Part shown: piece by piece, positions 44,494 to 54,431 of the stretch
Position numbering within the stretch: position 1 is the stretch's first letter
Layout of the letters: each line of letters starts with the position of its first letter
Position numbers and translations under genes: made by a program
The notes under the pieces: generated by a model
What the model saw: the letters and a program-made list of their open reading frames with translations, nothing else
What the model was told of the DNA's origin: nothing
Database searches by the model: none
Source of the DNA: Sphingomonas phyllosphaerae 5.2
Lineage (GTDB): Bacteria; Pseudomonadota; Alphaproteobacteria; Sphingomonadales; Sphingomonadaceae
Direction: 5' to 3'
Length of the DNA: 64,000 bases
NCBI RefSeq assembly: GCF_000419605.1
Contig: NZ_ATTI01000001.1
Span: forward strand, 3,134,501-3,198,500

Positions 44494-46293
44494 ATGGTGG
44501 ACACCCCAACCGCGGACAGTCCGCGCGAGCCGGATATCAGCCACGTCAATCCCGCTGCCGAGGCGACGTGGTTCGGCCATCCCCGCCAGCTTGCGCGGTT
44601 GTTCACCACCGAGATGTGGGAGCGGTTCGGCTTCTACGGCATGCGCGCGCTGCTCACGCTTTACCTGACGCAGCACTTCCTGTTCGGGGATCGGCAGGCG
44701 ACCGGCCTTTATGGCGGCTATACCGCGCTCGTCTATCTCACCCCGCTGATCGGTGGCTATCTCGCCGACCAGTATCTTGGATCGAAGCGCGCGGTGAAGT
44801 TCGGCGCCGTGCTGATGGCGATCGGCTATTTCACGCTCTGCTTCGGCGGCGAGACCGCCAAGCCGTTCGCGACGATCGACGGCCAGCGCTACGAGGTGGC
44901 GATCGAGAAAAGCGCCGCGGGCGAGGAGACGCGTTACGTCGTCGACGGTACGAAGCGGCTGGCGATCAAGGGGAATGACGACGGCACCGTCGCGCTGCTG
45001 AACAACGCCGGCCAGCCGGAGCGCGTCGTCGCCAAGGGCGGCTTCCAGTCGGATGGCGAGCGCAGCCCGTTCTACGTCACCGTGATGTTGCTGGCGCTGT
45101 GCCTGGTCTCGGTCGGCAACGGCTTCTTCAAACCCAACATCTCGACGATGGTGGGCGAGCTGTACCCGGCCGGCGACCGGCGCCGCGATACCGGGTTCAC
45201 GATCTTCTACATGGGGATCAACATCGGCTCGACGCTGTCGCAGCTGCTCTGCCCGTTGCTGGCGACGATGGTCGGCTGGTGGGCGGGGTTCGGGCTTGCC
45301 GCGATCGGGATGCTCGCGTCGTGGTCGCTGATCCAGTTCGATGGCGGACGCCTGGGCGGTTATGGCGAGCCGCCGCTGCGCGACGGACAGCCGGACCGTG
45401 CGATGGGCATCTATGCCGCCGCGCTGATCGGCGTGCCGATCTTCTACCTGCTGTTCACCAACCTGATGAACGCGCCCGATCCGGTCGCCGGCGCAGGGAT
45501 GGTCGGCTACATGCTGGCGCTGCCGCTGATGGGCAAGCTGCTGTTCGGCACCTTCCTGGTCGCGGTGCCCGGCATCCTGATCTGGTCGTGGAAGAACGGC
45601 TCGCGGCCCGAGTTCCAGATGATGCTCGCCGCGATGATCCTGATCGTCTTCAACGTCGTCTTCTGGACGCTGTTCGAACAGGCCGGGTCCAGCCTGACGC
45701 TCTATGCCGATCGCAACACCGACCTTTCGGTGTTCGGGCTGTTCTCGTTGTCGGCGGGGCAGACGCAGTTCTTCAACGCCTTCTTCATCGTCGTCTTCGC
45801 GCCGATCATGGCGGCGATGTGGACGACGCTGGCCGCGGCGGGGCGCGAGCCGTCGATCCCGGTCAAGTTCGGGATCGCGCTGATCCTGGTCGGACTGGGC
45901 TTCCTGTTCCTCGTCTTCGGCGGGCAATTCGCCGGGGCCGACTTCAAGGTCACGATCTGGTGGCTCGCCGGGCTCTACCTGATCCACTCGGTCGCCGAAT
46001 TGTGCATCTCGCCGGTCGGCCTGTCGATGGTCACGAAGCTGTCGATCGCGCGCGTCGTCGGGCTGATGATGGGCGTGTGGTTCCTGTCGGTGTCGGTGGC
46101 GCAATATGTCGCGGGGATCGTCGCGCAGGTCGCCAGCGTCGAGACGGTCGGCGGGCAGGTGACCAACCTGAAGGTCAGCCTGGATACCTACAACGGCGTC
46201 TTCTGGACGATCGGGCTGGTCGCCGCGGCCGTCGGCGGACTGCTGCTGCTGCTGTCGCCGATCATCCGCAAGTGGATGCACGGCGTCCAGTAA
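44494..46293 (+). CDS. Proton-dependent peptide transporter (POT/PTR family)
   Basis: 599 residues. The PTR signatures are WERFGFYGMRALLTLYL and FYMGINIGSTLSQLL, plus ExxER-type residues in TTEMWERF. The large hydrophilic insertion at about 125-190 is seen in several proteobacterial members. It imports di- and tripeptides across the inner membrane. Followed by a good terminator. Confidence 0.9.
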   Translation: MVDTPTADSPREPDISHVNPAAEATWFGHPRQLARLFTTEMWERFGFYGMRALLTLYLTQHFLFGDRQATGLYGGYTALVYLTPLIGGYLADQYLGSKRAVKFGAVLMAIGYFTLCFGGETAKPFATIDGQRYEVAIEKSAAGEETRYVVDGTKRLAIKGNDDGTVALLNNAGQPERVVAKGGFQSDGERSPFYVTVMLLALCLVSVGNGFFKPNISTMVGELYPAGDRRRDTGFTIFYMGINIGSTLSQLLCPLLATMVGWWAGFGLAAIGMLASWSLIQFDGGRLGGYGEPPLRDGQPDRAMGIYAAALIGVPIFYLLFTNLMNAPDPVAGAGMVGYMLALPLMGKLLFGTFLVAVPGILIWSWKNGSRPEFQMMLAAMILIVFNVVFWTLFEQAGSSLTLYADRNTDLSVFGLFSLSAGQTQFFNAFFIVVFAPIMAAMWTTLAAAGREPSIPVKFGIALILVGLGFLFLVFGGQFAGADFKVTIWWLAGLYLIHSVAELCISPVGLSMVTKLSIARVVGLMMGVWFLSVSVAQYVAGIVAQVASVETVGGQVTNLKVSLDTYNGVFWTIGLVAAAVGGLLLLLSPIIRKWMHGVQ

Positions 46294-46340
46294 CCGACAT
46301 CAATCGATACGCGACAAGCCCGCGCGCTTCTGGCAGCAAG

Positions 46341-46376
46341 ACGGCGGCGACCCGGCATTCCGGGCGCCGCCGTTTT
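46341..46376 (+). terminator. Terminator of the peptide transporter gene
   Basis: ACGGCGGCG pairs with CGCCGCCGT with an inner CCCGG/CCGGG extension, followed by TTTT. Confidence 0.8.
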
Positions 46377-46961
46377 CGCGAGACGGCCAGGTGAGGAGCG
46401 GCGATGGCAGAGTTGTTCGGATTGATGCAGGACGCCGCGCTGACGGTGGATCGCTTCCTCGATCATGGCGCGACATGGCATGGCGACCGCGAGATCGTGT
46501 CGCGCGACGGCGACGGAACGGTCACCCGCACCGACTATCGCACGCTCCACCACACCGCCCGCCAGGTATCCGACGCGCTGCTCGCCGCCGGGATCGCACC
46601 GGGTGACCGCGTCGCGACGCTCGGCTGGAACGGCGCCCGCCACATGGCGGCGTGGTACGGCACCACCAACATCGGCGCGGTGCTCCACACGCTCAACCCG
46701 CGACTCTTCCCCGAGCAGATCGCATGGATCGCCGCGCATGCCGGCGACCGGCTGCTGCTCGCCGACCCGGCCTGCGCCGCGCTCGCCGCGCGGCTGGTGC
46801 GTGACGTACCGACGCTGGAGACCGTCGTCTTCCTGTGCGCGCGCGACGCGCTGCCGGTGGTCGATTTCCCCGCGGTCGCCTTCGACGACTGGATCGCACC
46901 GCACGTCGGGATCGCGGCATGGGGCGGGTTCGACGAGCGGCTGGCGTGCGGGCTGTGCTAC

Positions 46962-47795
46962 GGTCAGGACCCATTGATGTGAGCGCCGCGATCTGATTCA
47001 GGCCCCGTGAGGAGAGCGTGGATGAGCGACCTGTACTGGTTGACGGATGAGCAGATGGCGCGCCTGCAGCCGTACTTCCCCAAGAGCCATGGCAAGCCGC
47101 GGGTCGATGACCGACGGGTGCTGAGTGGCATCGTCTTCGTCAATCGCAACGGACTGCGCTGGTGTGATGCACCGAGCGCGTATGGTCCGCACAAGACGCT
47201 GTACAACCGGTGGAAGCGCTGGGGTGAACGGGGCGTTTTCCTGCGCATGATGGAGGGTCTGGCGTCAGCGGAGGCCGTGCCGAAAACAGTCATGATCGAC
47301 GCGACTTACCTGAAGGCACACCGCACGGCATCGAGCCTGCGGGTTAAAAAGGGGATCTCGGCCGCCTGATCGGCCGCACGAAAGGCGGTATGAACACCAA
47401 GTTGCATGCCGTCAGCGATGCGGATGGGCGGCCCTTGAGCTTCTTCATGACCGCCGGGCAGGTCAGCGACTACACCGGCGCGGCAGCTCTGCTCGACGAT
47501 CTGCCAAAGGCGCAATGGCTGCTTGGTGATCGCGGTTATGATGCGGATTGGTTCAGGGACGCCCTGGAAGCCAAGGGCATCCAGCCCTGCATCCCGGGCC
47601 GTAGATCGCGCAACGAGCCGGTCAGGTACGACAAGCGGCGCTACCGGCGCCGCAGCCGCATCGAGATCATGTTCGGCCGCCTGAAAGATTGGCGCCGCGT
47701 CGCCACACGCTACGACCGATGCCCAACGGTCTTCCTCTCCGCCGTCGCCCTCGCGGCCACAGTCATCTTCTGGCTATGACCAATGAGTCCTGACC
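46962..47795 (+). mobile_element. IS5-family insertion sequence, 834 bp
   Basis: Terminal inverted repeats start GGTCAGGACCCATTG at the left and, read inward, GGTCAGGACTCATTG at the right. The flanks carry an identical 4-base target duplication, CTAC, at 46958-46961 and 47796-47799. One transposase with a programmed frameshift fills the element. Intact ends and the perfect duplication indicate recent insertion. Confidence 0.94.
47022..47779 (+). CDS. IS5-family transposase with -1 programmed frameshift
   Basis: ATG 47022 follows GAGGAGAG. The 0 frame (TDEQMARLQPYFPKSH, MIDATYLKAHRTA) stops at 47369. The second frame, from about 47354, continues with GRLIGRTKGGMNTKLHAV, LLGDRGYDADWF and RSRIEIMFGRLKDWRR. 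A -1 slip on the heptamer A-AAG-GGG at 47348-47354 joins them into one protein with the DDE triad (Asp in MIDAT, Asp in GDRGYD, Glu in RIEIMF). Without the slip only the N-terminal part is made. Confidence 0.92.
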
Positions 47796-48945
47796 CTACA
47801 CATCGGGCACGACGGGCGATCCGAAGGGCGTGCTCTACTCGCACCGCTCGAACTATCTGCACACGATGATGGCGCTGCAGGCCGATGCGCTTGCGCTGAC
47901 GCAGCGCGAGACGGTGTTGCTGGTCGTGCCGATGTACCACGCCAACGCGTGGGGCGTCGTCTATGCCGCGCCCGCGGCGGGCGCCAAGCTGGTGCTGCCC
48001 GGCGCGCGGATGGACGGCGAAGCGCTTTACGAGCTGATCGAACAGGAAGGCGTCACCTTCTCCGCGGCGGTGCCGACGGTGTGGCAGGGGCTGCTGCAGT
48101 ATCTGCGTGGCACCGGGCGCGGGTTCTCGACGTTGAGCCGCGTCGTGATCGGCGGTGCCGCCCCGCCGCCGGCGCTGATCCGCGCCTTCCAGGACGATTA
48201 CGGCGTCGAGGTGGTGCAGGGCTGGGGCATGACCGAGACGTCGCCGCTCGCCACGCTCTCCTCGCCGACCGCCGAAGTGCTGGCGCAGCCCTATGACGAG
48301 CAGGTGCGCCGCAAGGCGATGCAGGGGCGGTTGCAGGTCGGGCTCGACTTCCGGCTGGTCGACGACGCGGGGCAGCCGCTTCCGCACGACGGACAGTCGT
48401 CGGGGCGACTGCTGATCCGCGGCGCGACCGTCGCCAGCGGCTATTTCCGCGACGACACCCCCGTGCTCGACGATGACGGGTTCTTCGATACCGGCGACGT
48501 CGCGACGATCGACGACGCCGGCTACATGCAGATCACCGATCGCGCCAAGGACATCGTGAAATCCGGCGGCGAATGGATCAGCTCGATCGCGATCGAGAAC
48601 ATCGCCACCGCGCACCCGGCGGTCGCGCTCGCCGCGGTCATCGGCGTCCCGCATCCGAAGTGGGACGAGCGCCCGATCCTGCTGGTCCAGCCCGCCCCCG
48701 GACAGACGCCCGACAAGGCCGAGTTGCTCGCCTTTCTCGACGGCAAGATCGCGCGGTGGTGGATGCCCGACGACGTGGTGACGGTCGACGCGATCCCGCT
48801 GGGCGCGACCGGCAAGATCGACAAGAAGCTGTTGCGCCGGCAATTCGCGGACTATCGCCTGACGGAATAGTCGGCGGCTCTCGCGCGGGAACACCCTGCC
48901 CCACCGCCTCGTTTCGCCAGCGACACCGATAATATGAGAGAAGCG

Positions 48946-50031
48946 ATGGCGGACTGGATCAGGGCCGCGCGAGGCTGGCTGCACGATTGGCCGGGCTGGC
49001 TCGTCGACATGCTGTATGTGGTCGCGGCACTGGCGCTCGCGCTGGTGCTGCATCGCCTCGTGGTGTGGGGAGCGCGCCGCGCGACCGCCGCGCGGCCCGA
49101 CAGCGCCTCCGCGCTGTTCGTCGAGCGCATCCGCAAGCTGCTGCGCTGGCTGATGCTGGCGATCGCACTCGCCGCGGTGCAGCCCGCGCTCGACCTGACG
49201 CGCAGCCAGGCGACGCTGTGGGGGCGCATCGCCGCGTTGCTGGTGCCCGGACTGATGGGCTGGTGCGCGATCGTCGCGGTCGGGACGGTCACCGACGCCA
49301 TGATCCGCCACGCCGACATCAGCGTCGCGGACAATTTGCGCGCGCGTCGCCGCCGGACGCGGCTGGGCATCTTCCAGCGCATCTTCATCTCGCTGATCCT
49401 GCTGGTCACGATCTGCACGATGTTGATGACGATCCCCAGCGTGCGCAGCCTCGGCGTCACGCTGGCGGCGTCGGCGGGGCTTGGCGCGCTGGCGGTCGGC
49501 GCCGCCGCGCAGCCCGCGCTCAAGAACCTGATCGCCGGCTTCCAGATGATCTTCACCGAGCCGATCCGCATCGACGACGTCGTCATCATCGACGGCGAAT
49601 GGGGGCGGATCGAGGAGATCCGCCTGACCTATGTCGTCGTGAAGATCTGGGACGAACGGCGGCTGGTCGTCCCGGTGTCCAAATTCCTGGAACAGAGTTT
49701 CCAGAACTGGACGCGCCAGTCGAGCGCGCTGCTCGGCAGCGTCTTCTGGTACGTCGATCCTGCGACAGACGTCGAGGCGTTGCGCACGAAGCTGGGCGAG
49801 ATCGTCACCTCCAATCCGCGCTGGGACGGGCGCTTCTGGAATCTGCAGGTCACCGACGTGAAGCCCGACGGCACCGTCGAGCTGCGCGGACTGATGACCG
49901 CCAAGGATGCCGCGGTCGCGTTCGACCTGCGCTGCGACGCGCGCGAGGCGATGCTCGCCCATATCCGCGCCGAGCATCCCGCCGCGCTGGTTCGCCACCG
50001 CGCCTATCTGTCGCGCGACGTCGCCGGATAG
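48946..50031 (+). CDS. MscS-family mechanosensitive ion channel
   Basis: 361 residues from ATG 48946 (GAGA a few bases upstream; an ATG at 48934 lacks one). About four helices, the pore helix with the Ala/Gly-rich LGVTLAASAGLGALAVGAAAQPALKNLIAG, then the beta domain EPIRIDDVVIIDGEWGRIEEIRLTYVVVKIWDERRLVVP. It opens on hypo-osmotic shock. Its last 28 bases overlap the convergent diguanylate cyclase gene. Confidence 0.88.
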   Translation: MADWIRAARGWLHDWPGWLVDMLYVVAALALALVLHRLVVWGARRATAARPDSASALFVERIRKLLRWLMLAIALAAVQPALDLTRSQATLWGRIAALLVPGLMGWCAIVAVGTVTDAMIRHADISVADNLRARRRRTRLGIFQRIFISLILLVTICTMLMTIPSVRSLGVTLAASAGLGALAVGAAAQPALKNLIAGFQMIFTEPIRIDDVVIIDGEWGRIEEIRLTYVVVKIWDERRLVVPVSKFLEQSFQNWTRQSSALLGSVFWYVDPATDVEALRTKLGEIVTSNPRWDGRFWNLQVTDVKPDGTVELRGLMTAKDAAVAFDLRCDAREAMLAHIRAEHPAALVRHRAYLSRDVAG

Positions 50032-51161
50032 ATACGGTCGCGCCCCGCCGCCTTCGCGTCATAGGCACGGCGGTCGGCACGATCGAGCAGCGTGGCGAGC
50101 GTATCGTCGGGGCGCAGCATCGCAATCCCGCCGCTGATCGTCGTCCGCGGCAGGTGCGGCCCCAGATCGGCGACCGCGGCGCGGATCGCCTCGCCGGTCA
50201 GCGCCGCGCGCTGCGCCGTCGTCCCCCCGAACAGGGCGACGAACTCCTCGCCGCCCAATCGTGCGACCAGCGCGTCCGCCGGTGCCGCAGCGCAGATCGC
50301 CTGCGCCACGGCCTGCAGCACCATGTCGCCGGTCGCGTGGCCGAAGCCATCGTTGACCTGCTTGAAATGATCCAGGTCAAGCATGAGGACCGCCACCCGA
50401 TCGCCGTCGCGCCGCGCGGCAGCGATCCGCCGCACCGCGCCTCGCTCGAACCCGCGACGGTTCGCGACGCGCGTCAGCATGTCGGTGTCGGCTTCGTCGC
50501 GGGTGGAGCGCAGCACCGCACGCATGACCTTCAACAACACCATCAGTGCGGTGGCGACCGTCAGGATGCCGCCCAGCGCGTGCGAGAACAGCGCGTACGA
50601 GGTCGTCGCGTAATCGCGCATCGTCGCGCCCGATCCGGATGCGGCGGCGACGAACGGCTTGATCGCGAAATAAGCGGCGGTGATCGCGAAGACGACGCCG
50701 GTCGTCGCCCACATCATGTCGGGCGACCGCCGCGCCTTGCACGTCGCCATCGCCGCGCAGAGGAAGGAGAGCGTGAAGAACGGCAGTTGATAGACGATGC
50801 CGTGAGCCAGCGTGTTCCAGGCGTGATCGTAAAGCGACACGCGCACGAGAGCGGCCGGCACGACGATCGCCGGCAGCAACCATCGCGGCATCTTCTGCTC
50901 CGACAGCACCGACACGCCGATCGTCAGGCACATGAGCGACGCGACCAGCGCGATATAGCTGGTGACGCTGAATACCGACGGGGTCGACGAATAGCGGATG
51001 GCCAGTCCGCCGAGCGGCGAGAAGATGCCGAGCGCATATGCCGCGCAGAACCAGCCTGTCGCGCGATGCTGCGGATAGGAAGCGCGCAACACCGCGAACG
51101 TCGCGGCAAAAAGCACCGCGACGCAGCTATTCACGATCAGGGCAGAAACCGCACCGTCCAC
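50004..51161 (-). CDS. Membrane-bound diguanylate cyclase
   Basis: 385 residues from GTG 51161. Six to seven N-terminal helices (about 1-200) form an integral sensor region, then a GGDEF domain from about 215: DTDMLTRVANRRGFERGA, LMLDLDHFKQVNDGFGH and the active-site ARLGGEEF. The inhibitory RxxD site upstream of GGEEF is not present (APAD there), so product inhibition by c-di-GMP may be absent. It should make c-di-GMP. Confidence 0.9.
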   Translation of the reverse strand: MDGAVSALIVNSCVAVLFAATFAVLRASYPQHRATGWFCAAYALGIFSPLGGLAIRYSSTPSVFSVTSYIALVASLMCLTIGVSVLSEQKMPRWLLPAIVVPAALVRVSLYDHAWNTLAHGIVYQLPFFTLSFLCAAMATCKARRSPDMMWATTGVVFAITAAYFAIKPFVAAASGSGATMRDYATTSYALFSHALGGILTVATALMVLLKVMRAVLRSTRDEADTDMLTRVANRRGFERGAVRRIAAARRDGDRVAVLMLDLDHFKQVNDGFGHATGDMVLQAVAQAICAAAPADALVARLGGEEFVALFGGTTAQRAALTGEAIRAAVADLGPHLPRTTISGGIAMLRPDDTLATLLDRADRRAYDAKAAGRDRIYPATSRDR

Positions 51162-51258
51162 GTCGCGTATCGCCTCGAACCCTTCCGGGCGGGTCCGTGC
51201 GGTAAGTCTTCAGGCAACACAAGCAGCGGAGTCGGCGCAGCGAGCAAGGCGCCGTATA

Positions 51259-52653
51259 TCAGTGCACCGGGTCGGGAGTGGCCTCCGCCTTCTCAAGCGC
51301 CGTCAAAAACGTCGCAGACCACCAGGCAACATCCTGTTCTTGCACGCCTTCCATCAATGCCTTCCAGCGCCGCACACGCTCTTCGCGCGGCATCCGCAAC
51401 GCCTGGTAGATCGCGTCCGAGACTTCCTCGGCACTGTAAGGATTCACCAGCAGCGCCTCCGCCATCTGCTCGGCCGCCCCGGCGAATCGCGACAGGACCA
51501 GCACGCCGGGATCTTCCGGGTCTTGCGCCGCGACATATTCCTTGGCGACCAGGTTCATCCCGTCGCGCAATGGCGTCACCAGCCCGATCTTGGCGGCGCG
51601 ATAGATGCCGGCCAGCTGGTCGCGCGGATAGCCCTGGTTGACGTAGCGGATCGGCACCCAGTCGACGTCCGCATAGGCACCGTTGATGCGCCCCGACAGA
51701 CCCTCCAGCGACTGGCGGATCCGCTGGTAGCTCTCCACGGACACGCGGCTCGGCGGTGCGATCTGGAGCAGGAACACTTCCTTGCGTTCCTCGGGATGCT
51801 CGTTGAGGAACCGTTCGTAGCCGAGGAAGCGCTCCTCCAGACCCTTCGAATAATCGAGCCGATCGACCCCGACGATCATGTCGCGTCCATCGGCGCTGTC
51901 GCGCATCCGGCGGTAGGCGAGCCGCGCCGGCACGCTCTTCGACATCTCGGCGAACTCGACCGCGTCGATCCCGATCGGGCATGCGATCAACTCGACGTGC
52001 CGGTCGCCCAGCCGCGCGACATTGCCGTCGATCGTGGCACCCATATCGTGCTTGGCGAAGTCGCAGAACGACTCCAGCCATTCCTCGGTATGGAACCCGA
52101 TCAGGTCGTAGGAGAACAGCGACTCGACCAGCTCACGGGCATTGGGCAGGGTTCCGAGCAGCCGTCGCGGCGGCCACGGGATGTGCAGGAAGAAGCCCAT
52201 CCGGTTCGAACAGCCGCGCTCGCGCAGTTCGGCGCCCAGCGGGAACATGTGATAATCCTGGATCCAGATCACATCCTCCGGCTCGATCAGCGGGCGGACC
52301 GTGTCGGCGAACCGTTGATTGGTGCGCTTGTACCCGCCCGCGAAATCACGCTCATATTCGGCCAGGTCGATGCGATAGTGGAACAGCGGCCACAGCGTAC
52401 GGTTGGCGTAGCCGTCGTAATATTCCTGGACGTCCTGCTCCTCCAGATCGACCGTCGCGGTGGTGACGCCCTGGTTGCGCTGGAAGTTGATATGGCCGTT
52501 GAACTGGTCGGTCTGTTCTCCCGACCAGCCGAACCACATGCCGCCGCGATCACGCAGCGCCGCGGCCAGCGCGACCGCCAGCCCGCCCTGCGCGCCGGCC
52601 GTGGAGCCCTTGGGCGCGGTGACGCGGTTCGAGATGACGATCAGGCGGCTCAA
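51259..52653 (-). CDS. otsA: Alpha,alpha-trehalose-6-phosphate synthase
   Basis: 464 residues, GT20. Motifs: HINFQRNQG near the start, [27 protein letters not shown], and [15 protein letters not shown]. It condenses UDP- (or GDP-) glucose with glucose-6-phosphate. Last gene of a tightly overlapping otsB-GH15-otsA run; the overlap with the GH15 gene is 4 bases (ATGA type). Confidence 0.95.
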   Translation of the reverse strand: MSRLIVISNRVTAPKGSTAGAQGGLAVALAAALRDRGGMWFGWSGEQTDQFNGHINFQRNQGVTTATVDLEEQDVQEYYDGYANRTLWPLFHYRIDLAEYERDFAGGYKRTNQRFADTVRPLIEPEDVIWIQDYHMFPLGAELRERGCSNRMGFFLHIPWPPRRLLGTLPNARELVESLFSYDLIGFHTEEWLESFCDFAKHDMGATIDGNVARLGDRHVELIACPIGIDAVEFAEMSKSVPARLAYRRMRDSADGRDMIVGVDRLDYSKGLEERFLGYERFLNEHPEERKEVFLLQIAPPSRVSVESYQRIRQSLEGLSGRINGAYADVDWVPIRYVNQGYPRDQLAGIYRAAKIGLVTPLRDGMNLVAKEYVAAQDPEDPGVLVLSRFAGAAEQMAEALLVNPYSAEEVSDAIYQALRMPREERVRRWKALMEGVQEQDVAWWSATFLTALEKAEATPDPVH

Positions 52654-54431
52654 CGGATACTACTCCAAGGTTTGCTCAGCATGGCGGCGCAGTTGATCAT
52701 GCCCACCAACGAATAGGTCTGAGGATAATTTCCCCACAATTCACCACTTTGCGGGTCGATGTCCTCCGACAGCAGCCCGGCGGCGGTGCAGCGCGACAGC
52801 ATCTCGTCGAACAAGGCCCGTGCCTCGTCGCTGCGGCCGGTCAGGAACAGCGCCTCGATCAACCAGAAGGTGCAGACGTTGAACGCCGTCTCGGGCAGCC
52901 CGAAATCATCCTCGGTGTCGTAACGCAGCATCGTCGAGCCGCGGCGCAGGCCCTTCTCGATCGCCACCAGCGTGTCGAGGAAGCGCGGGTCGTCCGCCTC
53001 CAGAAAGCGCAGGTCGAGCAACTGCAGCACGCTGGCATCGAGATCGTCACCAGCGAACGTCGCCGACATCCGCCGCGTATCCTCGCGCCACGCCGCCGTC
53101 TCGATCCGCTCGCGGATCACTTGCGCGCGCTCGGACCAGAGCGCGTGGCGATCGGCCAGCTTCAGCCGCTCGGCCGCATTGGCAAGCCGGTCGCACGCCG
53201 CCCAGCACATCGCGCTGGAATAGGTGTGGACGCTCTGTCGGGTCCGCAGCTCCCACAGGCCGGCGTCTGGCTGGTCGTAATAGGCCCAGGCGCGCTCGCC
53301 GACCCGCTCCAGCGCGTCGAAATCCTCGATGCCGCTCAGCCGGAACAGGCGATGATCGAAGAAGGCGTGGACCGAGCACAGCACGATCTGCCCGTACGCG
53401 TCATGCTGGATCTGCTCGGCCGCCTGGTTGCCGACCCGCACCGGCCCCATGCCGCGATAGCCGGGCAACTGCTCCTCGATCCGCTCCGGCAGCTGCGCCT
53501 CGCCCAGCACGCCGTACAGCGGCTGGATATGCCCGCCGCGCGCGCCATCGACGATGTTGCGGAGGTAGCCGAGATAGCCCTCGAGCACGTCGAGCGCGCC
53601 AAGCCGGTTGAGCGCCTGCACGGTGTAATAGGCGTCGCGGATCCAGCAGTAGCGATAGTCCCAGTTGCGCTGCGACCCGGCGTGCTCCGGAACGGAGGTG
53701 GTCAGCGCCGCGACGATCGCGCCGGTTTCCTCGTGCTGGCACAATTTCAGCGTGATCGCACAGCGGATGACGACTTCCTGCCACTCCAGCGGCACGGCCA
53801 GCCCGCGCACCCAGCCCTGCCATTCCTGCGTCGTGCGGTACAGCATCAGGTCGACGGTGCTGGCGAGATCGCCCTGGAAGCTCTCATCCGGCCCCAGGAA
53901 GAAGTGCAGCGGCCGTTCGACCCGGAACGCATGCTCGCCCTGCACCATCGCGATCGGCGCGGTGGTGGTCAGCCGCAAGGCGATCGTATCGAGCAGCAGC
54001 CGCAGGTGGTTCGATCCGCCGATCTGCTCGCGGCATCCCCCGCCCCAGCCGCACGTCGGGCGCAATGCGATGCGCACCCGCGGGCTGCCGGCGATCGGCC
54101 GCACGATCCGCGCATAGCCGACCGGGCGATAGGTACGCCCCTCGCGCTGGAACCGCGGGCAGAAATCGATCACCTCGATCGCACCGCCCTGCGCATCGCG
54201 GTGCGTCGTGACGAGGATCGGCGTGTTGCGGATGTACGTCTGCTCGATCGAGACGCTGTCCTCCAGCGCGATCCCCCAATAGCCGGTGTCCGGCTCCTCG
54301 CCGCCCAGCAATGCGGAGAACAACGGATCGCCATCGACGCGCGGCACGCATCCCCAGACGAAGCGCCCCTGCCGGTCGACCAGCGCGCTCACCTGGCAAT
54401 TGCCGATCGGCCACAGATCCAGCGTCGTCAT
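52650..54431 (-). CDS. Glycoside hydrolase family 15 protein (glucoamylase/trehalase-like)
   Basis: 593 residues from ATG 54431, with GGAGA six bases upstream; an earlier in-frame ATG (54446) is less suited. The N-terminal beta domain (VSALVDRQGRFVWGC) is followed by the (alpha/alpha)6 barrel: RNWDYRYCWIRDAYYTVQ with the general-acid region, GYRGMGPVRVGNQA, and the late SEDIDPQSGELWGNYPQTYSL with the catalytic Glu. Members split alpha-glucosides, some trehalose itself. Sandwiched between the two trehalose-synthesis genes with 4-base overlaps, it may hydrolyse trehalose or its phosphate ester. Confidence 0.88.
   Translation of the reverse strand: MTTLDLWPIGNCQVSALVDRQGRFVWGCVPRVDGDPLFSALLGGEEPDTGYWGIALEDSVSIEQTYIRNTPILVTTHRDAQGGAIEVIDFCPRFQREGRTYRPVGYARIVRPIAGSPRVRIALRPTCGWGGGCREQIGGSNHLRLLLDTIALRLTTTAPIAMVQGEHAFRVERPLHFFLGPDESFQGDLASTVDLMLYRTTQEWQGWVRGLAVPLEWQEVVIRCAITLKLCQHEETGAIVAALTTSVPEHAGSQRNWDYRYCWIRDAYYTVQALNRLGALDVLEGYLGYLRNIVDGARGGHIQPLYGVLGEAQLPERIEEQLPGYRGMGPVRVGNQAAEQIQHDAYGQIVLCSVHAFFDHRLFRLSGIEDFDALERVGERAWAYYDQPDAGLWELRTRQSVHTYSSAMCWAACDRLANAAERLKLADRHALWSERAQVIRERIETAAWREDTRRMSATFAGDDLDASVLQLLDLRFLEADDPRFLDTLVAIEKGLRRGSTMLRYDTEDDFGLPETAFNVCTFWLIEALFLTGRSDEARALFDEMLSRCTAAGLLSEDIDPQSGELWGNYPQTYSLVGMINCAAMLSKPWSSIR

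Larger units (their letters stand above)
46404..48870 (+). pseudogene. Acyl-CoA synthetase gene interrupted by an IS
   Basis: The 5' part (46404-46961) encodes an AMP-forming ligase N-terminus (DYRTLHHTARQVSDALL, PGDRVATLGWNGARH, INPR-like TLNPRLFPEQ). The 3' part (47796-48870) resumes exactly with CTAC-ACA TCG, giving the P-loop TSGTTGDPKGV, then GWGMTETSPL, DRAKDIVKSGGEWIS and the catalytic Lys in GATGKIDKK. Joined without the IS the frame is continuous, about 544 codons, a medium/long-chain fatty acyl-CoA ligase. The insertion sits precisely inside the ATP-binding motif, so the gene should be inactive. Confidence 0.93.

Noticed and set aside
44401..46281. 626-codon open frame antisense to the peptide transporter
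   Set aside because: Composition (His/Arg/Asp/Gln rich, no domain) is that of a shadow frame in GC-rich DNA; the plus strand has clear POT motifs.
47710..49998. 762-codon minus-strand open frame over the acyl-CoA synthetase and MscS genes
   Set aside because: Runs through two real genes and the IS end; no recognisable domain, amino acid content typical of antisense frames.
48987..51641. 884-codon plus-strand open frame
   Set aside because: Covers MscS in another frame and the antisense of the diguanylate cyclase; Arg/Ala/His-rich without structure.
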